In this document: positions 21,261 through 32,420 of the stretch, piece by piece | Position numbering within the stretch: the stretch's first letter is position 1 | How the letters are laid out: the number at the start of each line of letters is the position of its first letter | Origin: Medakamo hakoo | Taxonomy: Eukaryota; Chlorophyta; Trebouxiophyceae; Coccomyxaceae | Assembly: GCA_026636295.1 (NCBI GenBank) | Contig: CP089465.1 | Location: 1 to 64,000, forward strand | Direction of reading: 5' to 3' | Length of the DNA: 64,000 bases | Position numbers and translations under genes: made by a program | The notes under the pieces: model-generated | The model's input: the letters and a program-made list of their open reading frames with translations, nothing else | Database searches by the model: none | What the model was told of the DNA's origin: nothing

Positions 21261-22330
21261 GGCGGGCGTGTGGGGTGGGTGGTGTGGGGAGGGAGGGGCC
21301 GACGCGCGCGCGCGCGGGCCGCGGTCGGTGCTCTCTCTCGTGCGTCGCCGTTCCCCGGCTCTGCTGACCAGGCAGCGGGTCCAAGCCGGCCTGTGCGCGT
21401 GTGTGTGTGTGGAGGTGGGGTGTACCGCAGCCTGGTGAGTGCGCATTGTCGATTGAAAGGGCGTGGCGCAGTGGCGGCCCGGCGGGGCGGGGCGGGGGCC
21501 AGTCAATCCTCCTGGGCCGGACCGTGCGCGGGGGGCGCGGGCGCGCGCAGGCGCTGCGGCCGCGCGCTGGTCTCCCTTGTCGGAAAGCGGGCTGCCGCCA
21601 GCAGGGCGGGCCTCCCATCCCACCCGACGGCAGGCGTGGGCATGGCTATGGCCGTGCCGGCGCGGTGAAGTCGGCGCAATGGCGTGCGGCGACGTGGGCG
21701 GGGGAGGGGGGAGCGCCGCGGCGCCCACGTTCGCTTTCCCTGCCCGCGTCCGCCGCAATCGGCCGCCCTGCCTTGGAACGCAGGGGGCGCAGCGGCCGCC
21801 GCCGCCGGCCAAAACGGTCGCCACCTACGCCCACATGCAAGCTGAGACGTCGGCACGCCCAATTCCGGGTACCGGAGTGAGGCCACGCCCCCGCAACCCG
21901 CCGTCCGACACGGGCAAAGCAGCAGGGGTCGGCGCCGGCTTGGTTCCCCCACACAAAAAACCAGGCGAGCGGCAGGCCTAGTAAATTGGCCCGCCGCCGC
22001 CGCCGCCGCGCTCCCACTCTGCCCAGCCGCCCATCCACGACGGGCCAGCGCCACGCTTTCGTACCTGGGGCGGGACGGTGGGGAGACGAAGGCTGTGTTT
22101 GGCGCGCGGCTTTGGAAAAGTCGCGGGCCAAAAAAGAAACGAGTGTGAGCCGGCCGAGGCACGGCGGGCGAGAGGCCGAGGGCGCGAGGGGAAGGAAGGC
22201 TGGGCCGATGACCCCAGGCCCCTCCCCGGAGCATCACGCTCCTCTCTTTCAGCACGCGCACAGACAGACTCTCCCTACACAGGCGCGCGCCCCCTGTCCC
22301 AGCCTCCCCCTCCCCTCGTCCCCAGCCCTC
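21261..22330. other. Intergenic, about 1.07 kb
   Basis: Upstream of the coiled-coil gene and downstream of the MoaD-fusion gene (both minus strand). It includes a TGTGTGTG stretch near 21400. Several frames are open by composition only. No conserved protein or RNA was recognised. Confidence 0.4.
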
Positions 22331-23680
22331 TCATCCCCCGGAAATGGGCGGGATGAGGGCGACCTCGTCGCCGGGGGACAGGGCGGTGGACGCTGTGCCA
22401 CTGTCGCTGTGCCCCCCTCCTCCTCCGTCGCCCGCCGCCGGCCCCACCACCTCGCAATTCACGGCCACGGCACACGCGCCCAGCACGGCCTGCAAGCGGG
22501 GGTGGGCGTGGACCAGGGCGGCCACCGCGTCCGCTGCGGACGCGCCCGCGTGGAGGGTTAGTGGGATGGAGCCGGCGCCGCCGGCCGCGTCGCGCGCGGC
22601 CGCAAACAGGCGCGCCGTCACGGTGAGCGGGGGTGAAGGGCGACCTTGTGCTCCTGTTCCTGCTGCTGCTGCCAGGGCGGCGTCTGCCGCGGGCAAAAGA
22701 GGGTGGCCGGCCGGCGCACCCGCCCGCCACGCCCGCAAGTCCTGTGGAGTTGGGTTTGGGGGAGGGGGGGTGTCCTGTCAGTCCCGTGCCGTGCGTGTCC
22801 TCCGCCACCGCCCCGCCCGCACCACCACCCACCCACACACACGCACCTCCACCGTGTCGATGTCGGCCAGGCGGGCCAGGCCGGCGCTGCACGCCACAAC
22901 CAACCCAGCCGCCGCTGCCGCGTCAACCGCCCTCGCCCTCGCGTCGCCTGTCGACCAGGGCACGCCTGCCGCGCCGGCTTCGCCGCCAAACATCCCAGCG
23001 GGCGCGGCCGTGGACGCGACCGCGTAAAACCCACCGTCTGGACTGGGTGCGAACGTGACGGACGCGCTTGCTCCATCAACCACCGCGTCCAGGACGGCCG
23101 CGATGGACGGCGCGTCCAGGTCGGGCACGTCCGACCCGACGACGACGGCAGCTGTGGACGCGGCGGCACTCAATTGTTCCGCCAGCGCGGCCCGCATGCG
23201 CACGCCCAGGTCTGGGTCCGGTGCCTGTGGCGTGAGAGCGGCGATGGCAGGCTGGTTGGGTGTGTGCGCGTGGTTTCGGGAGGCGGGACCGCGTGAGAGC
23301 GCGGTAGAGACGTCGGATGGACGGGATGGCATGGCATCAAAAAGCACACGCACCATCAGCCCAGCCTCCTCCAGCCACGCCCGCACAGCTGGGCCGGCGT
23401 CGGCCGGCGCGTACGCGACGACGCACCGGGCGCCAGGAACGCTGTGGTGGTGCGAGTGTGGTGGACGGACGTGAGAGAAGGTCGAGGGCGGGGGGGGGGG
23501 TCGGCTGCCCCTCCTCCACCCCTCCTCCCGTCCCACCTCTCACCTGCACGCCTCTCGAATCACCCGCTCCGCACATGCGCGGTACACTGCTACTGCCGCC
23601 TCATCGCCCACGCCCGCGGCCAGCCGCGTCTTGACGGCGCCGGGCCGCGGCGGCTTGACAAAGACGATGACAGACCGCAT
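22331..23680 (-). CDS. DUF2064 glycosyltransferase-like domain fused to MoaD/ThiS domain
   Basis: Exons (minus) 23544-23680, 23354-23441, 22847-23224 and 22331-22741 give 337 residues. All joins are GT-AG and in phase. Residues 1-200 match the DUF2064/TIGR04282 GT-A-like fold: IVFVKPPRPGAVKTRLA start, DLGVRMRAAL, VVGSDVPDLDAP near 105 and SPDGGFYAVA. The closing DIDTVEDL is typical of nucleotidyltransferase-like GT-A proteins. Residues about 240-337 are a MoaD/ThiS-like ubiquitin fold (TVTARLFAAARDAAGG, NCEVV, LSPGDEVALIPPISGG) ending exactly in Gly-Gly, as sulfur carriers require. Relatives of the first domain often sit beside radical-SAM genes in bacteria and have been linked to arsenosugar synthesis. 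MoaD alone makes the molybdopterin synthase small subunit. The fused role is unknown. Confidence 0.85.
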
Positions 23681-24049
23681 GCGGCGTTGTGCCTCTCCCC
23701 GTCCACCTCTTTCCACGCGCGCTGCTGATGCGCTCCCGATGGCTAGTCGTGAGCGTGGATGGTGGGCACTGCTGCTGGGAGTGGGCGTGTGTGGACAAGT
23801 GGGCGTGTGTGTGTGTGCGGGCGGGCCTGTCTTCTTCTTTTGTCGCACAGACGCACCACTGCTGACGTGTGGGTCCCCGACCTGCTGCTTCGTTCAGTCC
23901 TCATTAAAACGCGCTCTCACTCTCTCTCTTCCCCCCGCCACGCCGACAGAAGACGCCTCTCCCCGTTCTCTTTCTACCCGCAAATGTGCGGCCCGTCCCT
24001 TCTTCCTCTTCCCCGCCGATGAGGCGTTCGTTTTTCTCTAGCGTGTGGG
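23681..24049. other. Spacer before histone cluster 1
   Basis: Upstream of the DUF2064-MoaD gene. It has a GTGTGTG stretch at about 23785-23815 and becomes nearly identical to the far end of cluster 2 from 24026 onward. No gene was seen. Confidence 0.4.
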
Positions 24050-24069
24050 TGGTGTTGATATAAACACCA
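24050..24069 (-). terminator. Histone 3' hairpin, H2A copy 1
   Basis: On the mRNA strand TGGTGTTTATATCAACACCA forms a 7-bp stem with a 6-base loop, preceded by AAAGACAAAAAAA. It replaces the animal-type histone stem-loop as the likely 3' processing signal. Confidence 0.85.
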
Positions 24070-24155
24070 GTTGAAATGGTTGATTTTTTTTGTCTTTTTC
24101 TTTTCAGTGGGTCATCCTGGAGAGACGCGGACAGAGTCGAGCTCGAGTCGCGCGC

Positions 24156-24530
24156 TTACTCGGCCTTCTTGCCCTTCTTCTTGAGCAGGACGGAGTGGAT
24201 GTTGGGCAGCACGCCGCCGGCCGCGATGGTCACGCCAGCCAGCAGCTTGGACAGCTCCTCGTCGTTGCGGACGGCCAGCTGGATGTGGCGGGGGACGATG
24301 CGCGTCTTCTTGTTGTCGCGGGCGGCGTTGCCGGCCAGCTCCAGGACCTCGGCGGCCAGGTACTCCAGGACGGCGGCCAGGTAGACGGGCGCGCCGGCAC
24401 CGATGCGGGACGCGTACTTGCCCTTCTTCAGGTAGCGGGCGACACGGCCGACCGGGAACTGCAGGCCCGCCTTGGCGGACTTGGAGACGGCCTTCTTGCC
24501 GGAGGATTTGCCTTTGCCGCGGCCAGACAT
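24156..24530 (-). CDS. H2A: Histone H2A, copy 1
   Basis: Core histone of 124 residues without introns. Starts [20 protein letters not shown] and has the usual fold motifs [14 protein letters not shown], the acidic-patch residues in NDEELSKLL, and [10 protein letters not shown]. It ends KKKGKKAE and lacks the SQ(E/D)-hydrophobic tail, so it is canonical H2A and not H2A.X. It is transcribed away from H2B from a shared 382-base promoter. Copy 2 (58889-59263) encodes the same protein. Confidence 0.99.
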   Translation of the reverse strand: MSGRGKGKSSGKKAVSKSAKAGLQFPVGRVARYLKKGKYASRIGAGAPVYLAAVLEYLAAEVLELAGNAARDNKKTRIVPRHIQLAVRNDEELSKLLAGVTIAAGGVLPNIHSVLLKKKGKKAE

Positions 24531-24912
24531 GGTTGGTGGGTGGTGGGTGGGTGGTGGGGTGGGAAAGGACGGGTGTGGAGAATGAGGGTGTGAGGGGCGG
24601 GGGGCGACAGGGGCGGGCGTGGAAAGGGCTGGGCGGGTGAGGAGCGTGCGACCAGTCAGCGAGCAGCCTGGCAGCTCGAGGGTGGGGGAGCGGTCACCAG
24701 GCAGCGCCAGGCCGGCTATGCTCAGCCGACCTGTCTGACCGTTCAGGGCTGTCCCCACCCCTGCCTGCCCTGCCAATGGTCGTCTCGCTCACCTCCGCCC
24801 AGCCCCCGCGCCCCCCCTCTCCTCTCCCCCCCTCCCACTCCTCACCCTCACACCCGCATTCTCTTCCGGTCCTTTCCCCACCCCACCCCACCACCCACAC
24901 ACCAACTCCACC
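24531..24912. promoter_or_regulatory. Shared H2A-H2B divergent promoter, copy 1
   Basis: 382 bases between the H2A and H2B ATGs. It is pyrimidine-rich next to each gene, with GTGGGTGG/CCACCCAC-type repeats flanking both starts. Compared with copy 2 (58507-58888) I find only one base difference (C at 24786, T on the equivalent strand at 58633). No clear TATA box was identified. Confidence 0.75.
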
Positions 24913-25263
24913 ATGGCCCCCAAAGCCGCCAAGAAGCCCGCCAAGAAGGTCGCCAAGGGCGGCGCCAAGAAGCGCGTCAAGGCCAAGACCGAGACCTACA
25001 AGATCTACATCTACAAGGTCCTGAAGCAGGTCCACCCCGACACCGGCATCTCGTCCAAGGCCATGTCCATCCTCAACTCGTTCATCAACGACATCTTCGA
25101 GAAGATCGCCGGCGAGACCGCCAACCTGGCCCGCTACAACAAGAAGCCGACGGTCACGTCCCGGGAGATCCAGACGGCCGTCCGCCTCATCCTGCCGGGC
25201 GAGCTGGCCAAGCACGCCGTGTCTGAGGGCACCAAGGCCGTGACCAAGTTCACGTCCGCGTAA
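24913..25263 (+). CDS. H2B: Histone H2B, copy 1
   Basis: Core histone of 116 residues without introns. It has a Lys/Ala-rich tail ([20 protein letters not shown]), the fold start [20 protein letters not shown] and [17 protein letters not shown]. It ends [14 protein letters not shown], which keeps the C-terminal lysine that is ubiquitinated in this family. The coding sequence matches copy 2, but right after TAAGCGCG the 3' region is entirely different from that of copy 2. Confidence 0.99.
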   Translation: MAPKAAKKPAKKVAKGGAKKRVKAKTETYKIYIYKVLKQVHPDTGISSKAMSILNSFINDIFEKIAGETANLARYNKKPTVTSREIQTAVRLILPGELAKHAVSEGTKAVTKFTSA

Positions 25264-25366
25264 GCGCGTTCCGACGAGTGCGGGCCCCGGCCCACCCTCG
25301 CCGCCGCTTTCGAGGCTGCTCCTATAAACAAGAAAAAGACAAAAAAAATTTCATTCCCTTTCAACT

Positions 25367-25386
25367 GGTGTTTATATCAACACCAC
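25367..25386 (+). terminator. Histone 3' hairpin, H2B copy 1
   Basis: TGGTGTTTATATCAACACCA, 7-bp stem and 6-base loop, about 100 bases after the stop. It is preceded by AAAGACAAAAAAAA and TTTCAAC and followed by an A-rich AACGAAAAAAAACG patch. Confidence 0.85.
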
Positions 25387-25781
25387 CACCCGAACGAAAA
25401 AAAACGAAACGAAACGCACACCGAGCCGAGCAGAGCGCGCGCCATGGTTCGACGCCGGTTTTTTCACACGCCCTCCACACTGCCTTCCCTCACTTTCCAC
25501 TCACACACTCCCACGCCGGCCAGGTAGCGGTGCTCTCCCTCTCCACAGCTGCGTGCCGGAAAGTGACAGGGGACGGTGGGCAGGGGTGCGTGTGTGGGGT
25601 TTTTGTAGGGAGAAGAGAGACAGAAGAAAAAAAATAACGCTCGGCTCTCACCAGCCAACGCATGCGCTCCCCCTGCCTCACGCGGCCGTGCTGTCCCTCC
25701 CACGCCCCCGCTCTCCCCCGGCTGACTGCGCGGCGACCGCCACCCCCGCCCGTGGACAGTGTTGTTTTTTTCTAAACAGGG

Positions 25782-25799
25782 TGGTGTTAATTAACACCA
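25782..25799 (-). terminator. Histone 3' hairpin, H4 copy 1
   Basis: TGGTGTTAATTAACACCA is a perfect 18-base palindrome. On the H4 strand it follows AAAGACAAAAAAAA and is followed by TTTAGAAAAAAAC. Confidence 0.85.
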
Positions 25800-25872
25800 G
25801 TTGAGTGATTTTTTTTGTCTTTTTTTTTCTGGTTTTCTGTGTCGTGCCTCGACTTGCAGGAGGGCAACGCGC

Positions 25873-27246
<1,374 letters not shown>

Positions 27247-27627
27247 ATTTTTTTTGCGCAAGCTTGTTCCTCAGCAAAACCTTAAAAAGACAAAAAAACC
27301 ATTTCAACTGGTGTTAATTAACACCACCACACTGCTTTAGAAAAACGAACGATATGCACTGTCCACACGACCCTTTCTCTCTCTTGCGCGCAGCGCTGCG
27401 TTGGATGGCGGGCGGGAGTGGGAGGAGGAGAGGACAAGAAAAAAAGAGAGAGACGACCGACTGACCCTGTCTCGCTCTCTCCCGTCCGCCACGCACGCCC
27501 ACGGTCGCGCTCGCGCCACCCCTCCCCCTCCACCCGGGCAGGCGCCCACACCCTGGCGCTCGCACTCCACGCGCGGGTGGGACGAAACTCGCTGTTTTTG
27601 GCCAAAAAAATTGCCGCGGCAGCAAAA
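27247..27627. other. H3-5S convergent spacer, copy 1
   Basis: Contains the H3 3' hairpin (27309-27326) and then GC-rich sequence with short purine tracts up to the 5S 3' end. It is the same in copy 2 (52893-53273). No gene. Confidence 0.6.
27309..27326 (+). terminator. Histone 3' hairpin, H3 copy 1
   Basis: Perfect palindrome TGGTGTTAATTAACACCA, about 60 bases after the H3 stop. It is preceded by AAAGACAAAAAAACC and TTTCAAC and followed by TTTAGAAAAACGAAC. Confidence 0.85.
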
Positions 27628-27746
27628 CAGAACGTCACCCGGGGTTCCCGCGTGATTCCTCAACGTAGTACTGATCGGGCCCAACCCAGCTTATCTTCGG
27701 TGATCGGACGAGAACCGGAGTGTTCTGGGTGGTATGAACGTTCCAT
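27628..27746 (-). rRNA. 5S rRNA, copy 1
   Basis: 119 bases on the minus strand, identical to 52774-52892. It begins ATGGAACGTTCATACCACC, which resembles the 5S start of green algae such as Chlorella. Helix I closes as GGAACGT with ACGTTCT. Internal parts recall the family: TCTCGTCCGATCACCGAAG, AAGCTGGGTTGGGCCCGATC, AGTACTACG and CGGGAACCCC. A TTTT run follows the 3' end. A TATA-like TTTATAG lies about 28 bases upstream, as in plant 5S genes. It is transcribed towards H3. Confidence 0.93.
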
Positions 27747-27924
27747 GGAAGCAAGAGAATTGCGGTGGGCTATAAATGGATGCGCACAGAGAGTGGCAGG
27801 CCACCCCTTCTCCATCCGCCCCATCCCGTCCTCCTTCCGTGCGCGGTCTCTCTCTGTCTCTCCCTCTCAGCATCAGTGCTACAAGCCAACACGCCTAGCT
27901 GCCACCCTCCTCGGCGTCGCACCA

Positions 27925-30627
27925 TCACTCCCCGCCGCCGTCCTCCTCGCCGTCGTCTTCCTCCTCCACCACCAGCGCCGCCGCGTCGCCGTACGCTGGG
28001 TCGGGCCACGGCCACGGCAGCCCCTCCGACCCGTCCGCGCCCACGTCGCCCACCAGCAGCAAGCCCGACCCGCCGATGCGGGTGTCGAAGGACGCGCCCC
28101 GCCCGCGCAGGACGGCGCCGACGGCGGAGAGCATGAGGTCCGGGGCCCCGCTGCGCGGCGCAAAGCCGGCCTCGGCGCCCGCCTCGATAAACTCGCCCGC
28201 CACGGCCAAGGAGCGGCGGAACCGGCGCGGGTCGCCCGTCAGGACGGCGGGCGGGGCCAGCAGGAGCCTGTGCGGCGGCGGGCGCAGCGCCGGCCAGCCC
28301 GGCAGGCCGCCCGGGCGGGGCGGCGGCTGCTGCTGCTGGTGCCGCGCCGCAGCCTCGCGCTGCTCGCGCGCCCAGTCCCGGGCCGGCAGGCCGACCGACC
28401 GGCCGACACCCAGCTGGTGCAGGCGCGCCCACACCAGCTCCCGCACCTTGACGTCGACCATGTAGTCGACGCCCTGCATGACCGCGCCGATGACGGCGTC
28501 CCAGGGCGGTGGCGACCAGGCCGCGGGCGGCGGGGAGACGAGCGAGGTGATGGGGGCCGGGGCGGAGGCGGAGGCGGTGGCGGTGGTGGTGGTCGTCGTC
28601 GTCGGCGGCGGCGGCCCGCCTCCTCCCAGCGTCGGCGGCGAGGGCGGGTCGCCACCACCCGCCACGGGCGGCGGCGCCAGGGCAGACACGGACGGGCCGG
28701 CCGGCGGGGACGCGCGCACGCGTGGCGCGGCCTCACCAGCGTCCGGTGGCGGGCGCGCGACGCCCTGCCACGCCGCGGGCGGCGGCGGCCACCGCCCGGC
28801 CGCGACGCCCGCGGCCACGATGCGGGAGTTCATGCCGTTGAAGAAGGAGGCGGCCCGGGCGGCGGACGACAGCGTCGTCTCCACGACGACGGGCCTGGTC
28901 GACGGCAGGCCGGCGAGCGCGGGCCCGACGAGCGGCGTGCGGACGAGCAGCTCGTCCGCCAGGTCGCCCGCGGCTTCGGCCGCGCGGGCGGTCGCGCACA
29001 CCGCGCCTGTCAGGGCTGTCGCGGCCAGGGCGAGGACGGCTTGGACGGGGCGGGGTGCGCCCGCCCAGGGCGGTGGGCGCCCGCGCCCACCCCCGCGGCC
29101 GTCGTCGGTGTCGGCCCCCCTCCCGCCGCGCGCCCAGGGCGGCGGCCCGCCCGCCCCACCGCCCATCGCGGACGCGACGGCCGCGCGCAGGGCCGCCTCC
29201 ATTTCCTTGACTTCGGGCGGGTCTTCGTCCTTGTCACGGATGCCGCCGCGGCCGGGCGGCTTGGGCGGGGCGGCGGCGTCGTCATCGTCGCCGCCGCCCG
29301 GCCCGCCGCCGCCGCCGCTCACCAGCCTGCCGCCCGTGCCAAACGCGGACACGGCGCCCGCCTCCACGCCCGCCCGCCACTGCCCCCGCTCCAGGGACCG
29401 GCGCACCAGCCACCACCGGGCCGACGCGGCCACGTACGTCGCCCACGTCCGCCGCAGGACGCCGACGTCCAGGAAGGTGGGGATGAAGCCGACCGGGCCG
29501 GCGGGCGTGTCGATCAGGACGCACGTGCAGGGCAGGGCGTAGGCAGGGGCGGACGGCGGCGGGGGTGGGGGTGGGGGGCGTGTGGGGGGCGCGCTCGCCT
29601 CCTCCGCCGCCCCGTGCCGCCTACCAAGCGCCCACCACGGCCGCTCGCGTCCGCCCTGCCCCCGCCCTCCTCCCTCACCACCACCCGGCCAGGCCGGCGG
29701 CCGCGGCGTCAGCGTCGCCCACGCCCGGTCTCCAGCCGTCATGGCTTCCAAGGCCACGCCCAGCGGGATGGCGACAATGGATGGTGGGCGCCGCGCCGCC
29801 GCGTCGGCGTCGCCCGGGCGGACGCCGCGCGCCGCGACGGCCGCGCGCATGGCCGCCGCCGACACGCGCCCGGCGGACGCCGCGCGCGCGGCGGCCTCCC
29901 ACGCCGCCGCCGCGGCCCGCCCGCCCCAGTGCCTGCGCTGCAGGGCGTCGGTGGGCGGGCGCAGCACGCTGGCCTTGCTGGTGATGAGCGGCGGCGGCGG
30001 CGGCGCGGTGGAGCGGCGGCGCGGCCCGGGCGGCTGACCAGGCGGCGGCGGCGGCGGCGGTCGACCGGCCGGCCCGGGGCCGCCGCCCACTAGCTCCGCC
30101 GCCAGGCCGCGGGCGGCCGCCTCCTCCGCCGCGTCCGGGCTGGCGTAGAAAGCCAGCAGTCCGGTGTCAGCGCACCGCCCGCCCGGGCCGATGGACGGGC
30201 CGGAGGTCGTGGCGCCGCTGCCGCCGCGCAGCAGCAGGCGGTCGACCAGGCGGACCGCGCCGGGAAAGTCGTCCGCGTCGGGCGCGGACTCGCCGTCACC
30301 GTCGCCGTCGCCCAGCCCGTCCACCAGGACATACACAGACCCGGTCGCAATCATGGGCACGGACGCTGGGGGTGGGGGCGGCGGCGACGCCCGCGCCAAG
30401 GGCGGCCGCCTCGGTCCAGGCGGGTCAAGCACAAAGGGGCAGCCGACGGGCGCGGCCAGCGCGGCGCCGGCCCACCCGCCCGGCTCGTCGATGGCCGGCG
30501 GGTGGGGCGCCCACGCATCCTGGCCGCCCGGGACCAGGCCTGGCACTGCCCGGAAGCCGAAGGCGATGGCCGGCCGGCCGGCGCGGCCGGCGTGGCGGCG
30601 GGAGCGCGGCGGGCGGTCAATGTCCAT
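27925..30627 (-). CDS. Tic22-like large protein
   Basis: Single open frame of 900 residues starting MDIDRPPRSRR. The N-terminal region contains VPMIATGSVYVLVDG and later TGLLAFYASPDAAEEAAARG. Together with SIVAIPLGVALEAMTAG, these resemble the Tic22 family (a VYxL strand, a line naming the substrate, and an xxFFSPxDAxxA helix). Tic22 is a chaperone-like intermembrane-space component of chloroplast protein import. Further motifs, such as CVLIDTPAGPVGFIPTFLDV and VDYMVDVKVRELVWARLHQL, were not recognised. The rest is Pro/Gly-rich, and the C-terminus is acidic (EEEDDGEEDGGG). It is far longer than Tic22 (about 270 residues). An intron hidden in the Pro-rich part near 29600 cannot be excluded. 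Confidence 0.5.
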   Translation of the reverse strand: MDIDRPPRSRRHAGRAGRPAIAFGFRAVPGLVPGGQDAWAPHPPAIDEPGGWAGAALAAPVGCPFVLDPPGPRRPPLARASPPPPPPASVPMIATGSVYVLVDGLGDGDGDGESAPDADDFPGAVRLVDRLLLRGGSGATTSGPSIGPGGRCADTGLLAFYASPDAAEEAAARGLAAELVGGGPGPAGRPPPPPPPGQPPGPRRRSTAPPPPPLITSKASVLRPPTDALQRRHWGGRAAAAAWEAAARAASAGRVSAAAMRAAVAARGVRPGDADAAARRPPSIVAIPLGVALEAMTAGDRAWATLTPRPPAWPGGGEGGGRGQGGRERPWWALGRRHGAAEEASAPPTRPPPPPPPPSAPAYALPCTCVLIDTPAGPVGFIPTFLDVGVLRRTWATYVAASARWWLVRRSLERGQWRAGVEAGAVSAFGTGGRLVSGGGGGPGGGDDDDAAAPPKPPGRGGIRDKDEDPPEVKEMEAALRAAVASAMGGGAGGPPPWARGGRGADTDDGRGGGRGRPPPWAGAPRPVQAVLALAATALTGAVCATARAAEAAGDLADELLVRTPLVGPALAGLPSTRPVVVETTLSSAARAASFFNGMNSRIVAAGVAAGRWPPPPAAWQGVARPPPDAGEAAPRVRASPPAGPSVSALAPPPVAGGGDPPSPPTLGGGGPPPPTTTTTTTATASASAPAPITSLVSPPPAAWSPPPWDAVIGAVMQGVDYMVDVKVRELVWARLHQLGVGRSVGLPARDWAREQREAAARHQQQQPPPRPGGLPGWPALRPPPHRLLLAPPAVLTGDPRRFRRSLAVAGEFIEAGAEAGFAPRSGAPDLMLSAVGAVLRGRGASFDTRIGGSGLLLVGDVGADGSEGLPWPWPDPAYGDAAALVVEEEDDGEEDGGGE

Positions 30628-30882
30628 GGCCGTGTGGCCGGCCGGACGGGAAAAGTGGGGCGGCTCCTTTTCACGCGCGCCCACGGAATTTCAGACGCCT
30701 GTGCACAGCCTCGTACACAGCGCAGGCCGCACCGGTTAGCCAAGGCTCTGGGGTGAGGAGGCCATGAGGGAAGTGAGAGGCGTGTCGGTCTTTTTTTTTT
30801 GTCTCTCGCCTCCCCTCGTTCCTCGTGTCTGCAGTGTGAACCACCCGCTCCACCCCCACACCTCACACCCCACCCCCCCCCT

Positions 30883-32349
30883 TCACCCCAACGCTTTAAA
30901 CCCACCGCCCACGCCGCTGCCCCTGTCCACCGCCGCCCGCAGCGCCGCCATGCTGATCAGCACGGCCTCCTCCGTCCGGATGGTGCGCGACCCCTGGCCC
31001 GGGCACGTGTTGACCCAGTGCGTGAAGCGGGCCTCCGCGCCCGCGTCGGCCGCTTCCAGCCCCGCCGGCCCGCCAAAGGCGACCAGGGCGTGGCGGTAGG
31101 GCGGTGCACGCCGCGCTCCGTCCGGCGGGAACGCGGCGGCCGAGTCGACGCCACGCTCGGACGTGCCGATGCGCAGGTCGTACCCGCCCACGCCCCACGG
31201 CCCGCCGTCCACCGCGGCGGCCAGGCTGGGTGCGAGGCGGGTGGTGTAGCCCCAGTACATGCCGGCCGCTGCAACGGGCGCCCGTGGAGGGGCCAGGCGC
31301 CCGGCAATGCCGCCGGCGGGGGCGGCGCCGGCCAGGTGGGCGTCGGCCGGCCGGGTTGCGGCGGTGCGCGACTCGCCCAGGCGGACCGTGACGCGGGCGC
31401 CCTCACGCAGCGCTTCGGGCAGGATGGCAGGCTGTGAGCGTGAGTGGGATGGGGGACGGGGGTGAGGTGTGAAGAAGGATGGCGGGGAACGACGCCGCGA
31501 GCAAGACACCAAAACTCACCACGTCCAGGCCGACGTCGACGACGCTGCCCACCCCGCGCGTCGACGCCAGCACGGCGCCTTCCCGCCAGGCCACCCACTC
31601 GCCCGCGCGCGCGTGGTGCGGCGCGTCGAGCGGCGGCAGCGCGCCCGCGGCTCGCAAGTCTGGGTGGACGGGGATGAGGCGGCGGCGCAGGTACTGCGGC
31701 GTCTCCTGGAATTGGAGGACGCGGGCCAGGAGGGCGGCGCCGGGGCCGGGCGTGCCGGGAGGACTGTTTTTGTTTTTGGATGGGGCGGGAGAGTGAGGAG
31801 CGAAGCCCTCACTCGCCCTGGGCGGGCGGGCGGGTGGGGACACGCAAAAAAAAAACTCACCCTCGCCGGTCGCCGTCGTCCAGGACGATGACTTCGTCCA
31901 CGCAAAAGACGGCGGCGGCCCGGGCCAAGGCGCCTGCCAGGGCGGTAGCCCGGTCGGCGCCTTGCGCATTGTCGATGGCGGAGCCGGGCAGGATGATGGA
32001 CAGGGTCGGCGGGCTGTGTGTGTGGGGGGAGAGGATGGAGCGTAAGTGGGAGCACGGACGGACGTGCGTGCATGATGGCCCGCCCCCTCTCCTCCTCCTT
32101 CCGCACGCACGCCCCTGGCGCACACACTCACCCTGCCTCCCCACTCCCGTCCTCTGTCGTGCGGGCCCGCTTGGCCGGCCCCGCTGCGCCGCTCGGACTG
32201 GGCGCGTCGGCCGCGGGTGCATCGCCGCGAGACCGCTTGCCGGCTGCCGCCGCATTGGCGTCGCGGTCGCGGTGCCGGGGCTTGCGCGCGGGCTTGGGTC
32301 CCGCGCTGTCCGGGTCGGGGGCGGGGTCCGCTGCCCGCTGCTTGGCCAT
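30883..32349 (-). CDS. SPOUT-class RNA methyltransferase (SPOUT1/C9orf114 family)
   Basis: Exons (minus) 32132-32349, 31861-32013, 31520-31763 and 30883-31431 give 387 residues. Residues 1-72 are a Lys/Arg/Ala-rich nuclear-type tail. The body follows the family closely: PTLSIILPGSAIDNAQ, AVFCVDEVIVLDD, LLARVLQFQETPQYLRRRL, HPDLRAAGALPPLDAPHH, GYDLRIGTSERG, ALVAFGGPAGLEAA, then WVNTCPGQGSRTIRTEEAVL at the knotted SAM site. The human relative SPOUT1 (CENP-32) is an RNA methyltransferase also needed for spindle and centrosome integrity. Introns are small and their acceptors are CA- or A-rich. Confidence 0.92.
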
Positions 32350-32420
32350 TGGGCGCGTGCGTGTGTGAGAGCGGGAGAGATCGCAGTGGACACGGGTCTG
32401 AAGTTTTTTTTTTTTCTTTA

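Larger units (their letters stand above)
25264..25872. other. H2B-H4 convergent spacer, copy 1
   Basis: Carries the two facing histone 3' elements (25367-25386 and 25782-25799). Between them is sequence that aligns loosely near H4 (about 25670-25780) with the H4 side of cluster 2. No gene was seen; the equivalent place in cluster 2 holds a metalloprotease gene. Confidence 0.6.

Noticed and set aside
17901-21668. 1255-codon plus-strand open frame opposite the coiled-coil gene
   Set aside because: Pure Arg/Gly/Ala composition with no domain. It is the shadow of the coiled-coil gene caused by few AT-rich stop codons in about 70 percent GC DNA.
24156-24530. H2A.X identity
   Set aside because: The C-terminus ends KKGKKAE and lacks the SQ(E/D)-hydrophobic motif.
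27418-30093. 891-codon plus frame starting in the H3-5S spacer
   Set aside because: It reads through the 5S gene on the wrong strand and into the antisense of the Tic22-like gene, with no family features.
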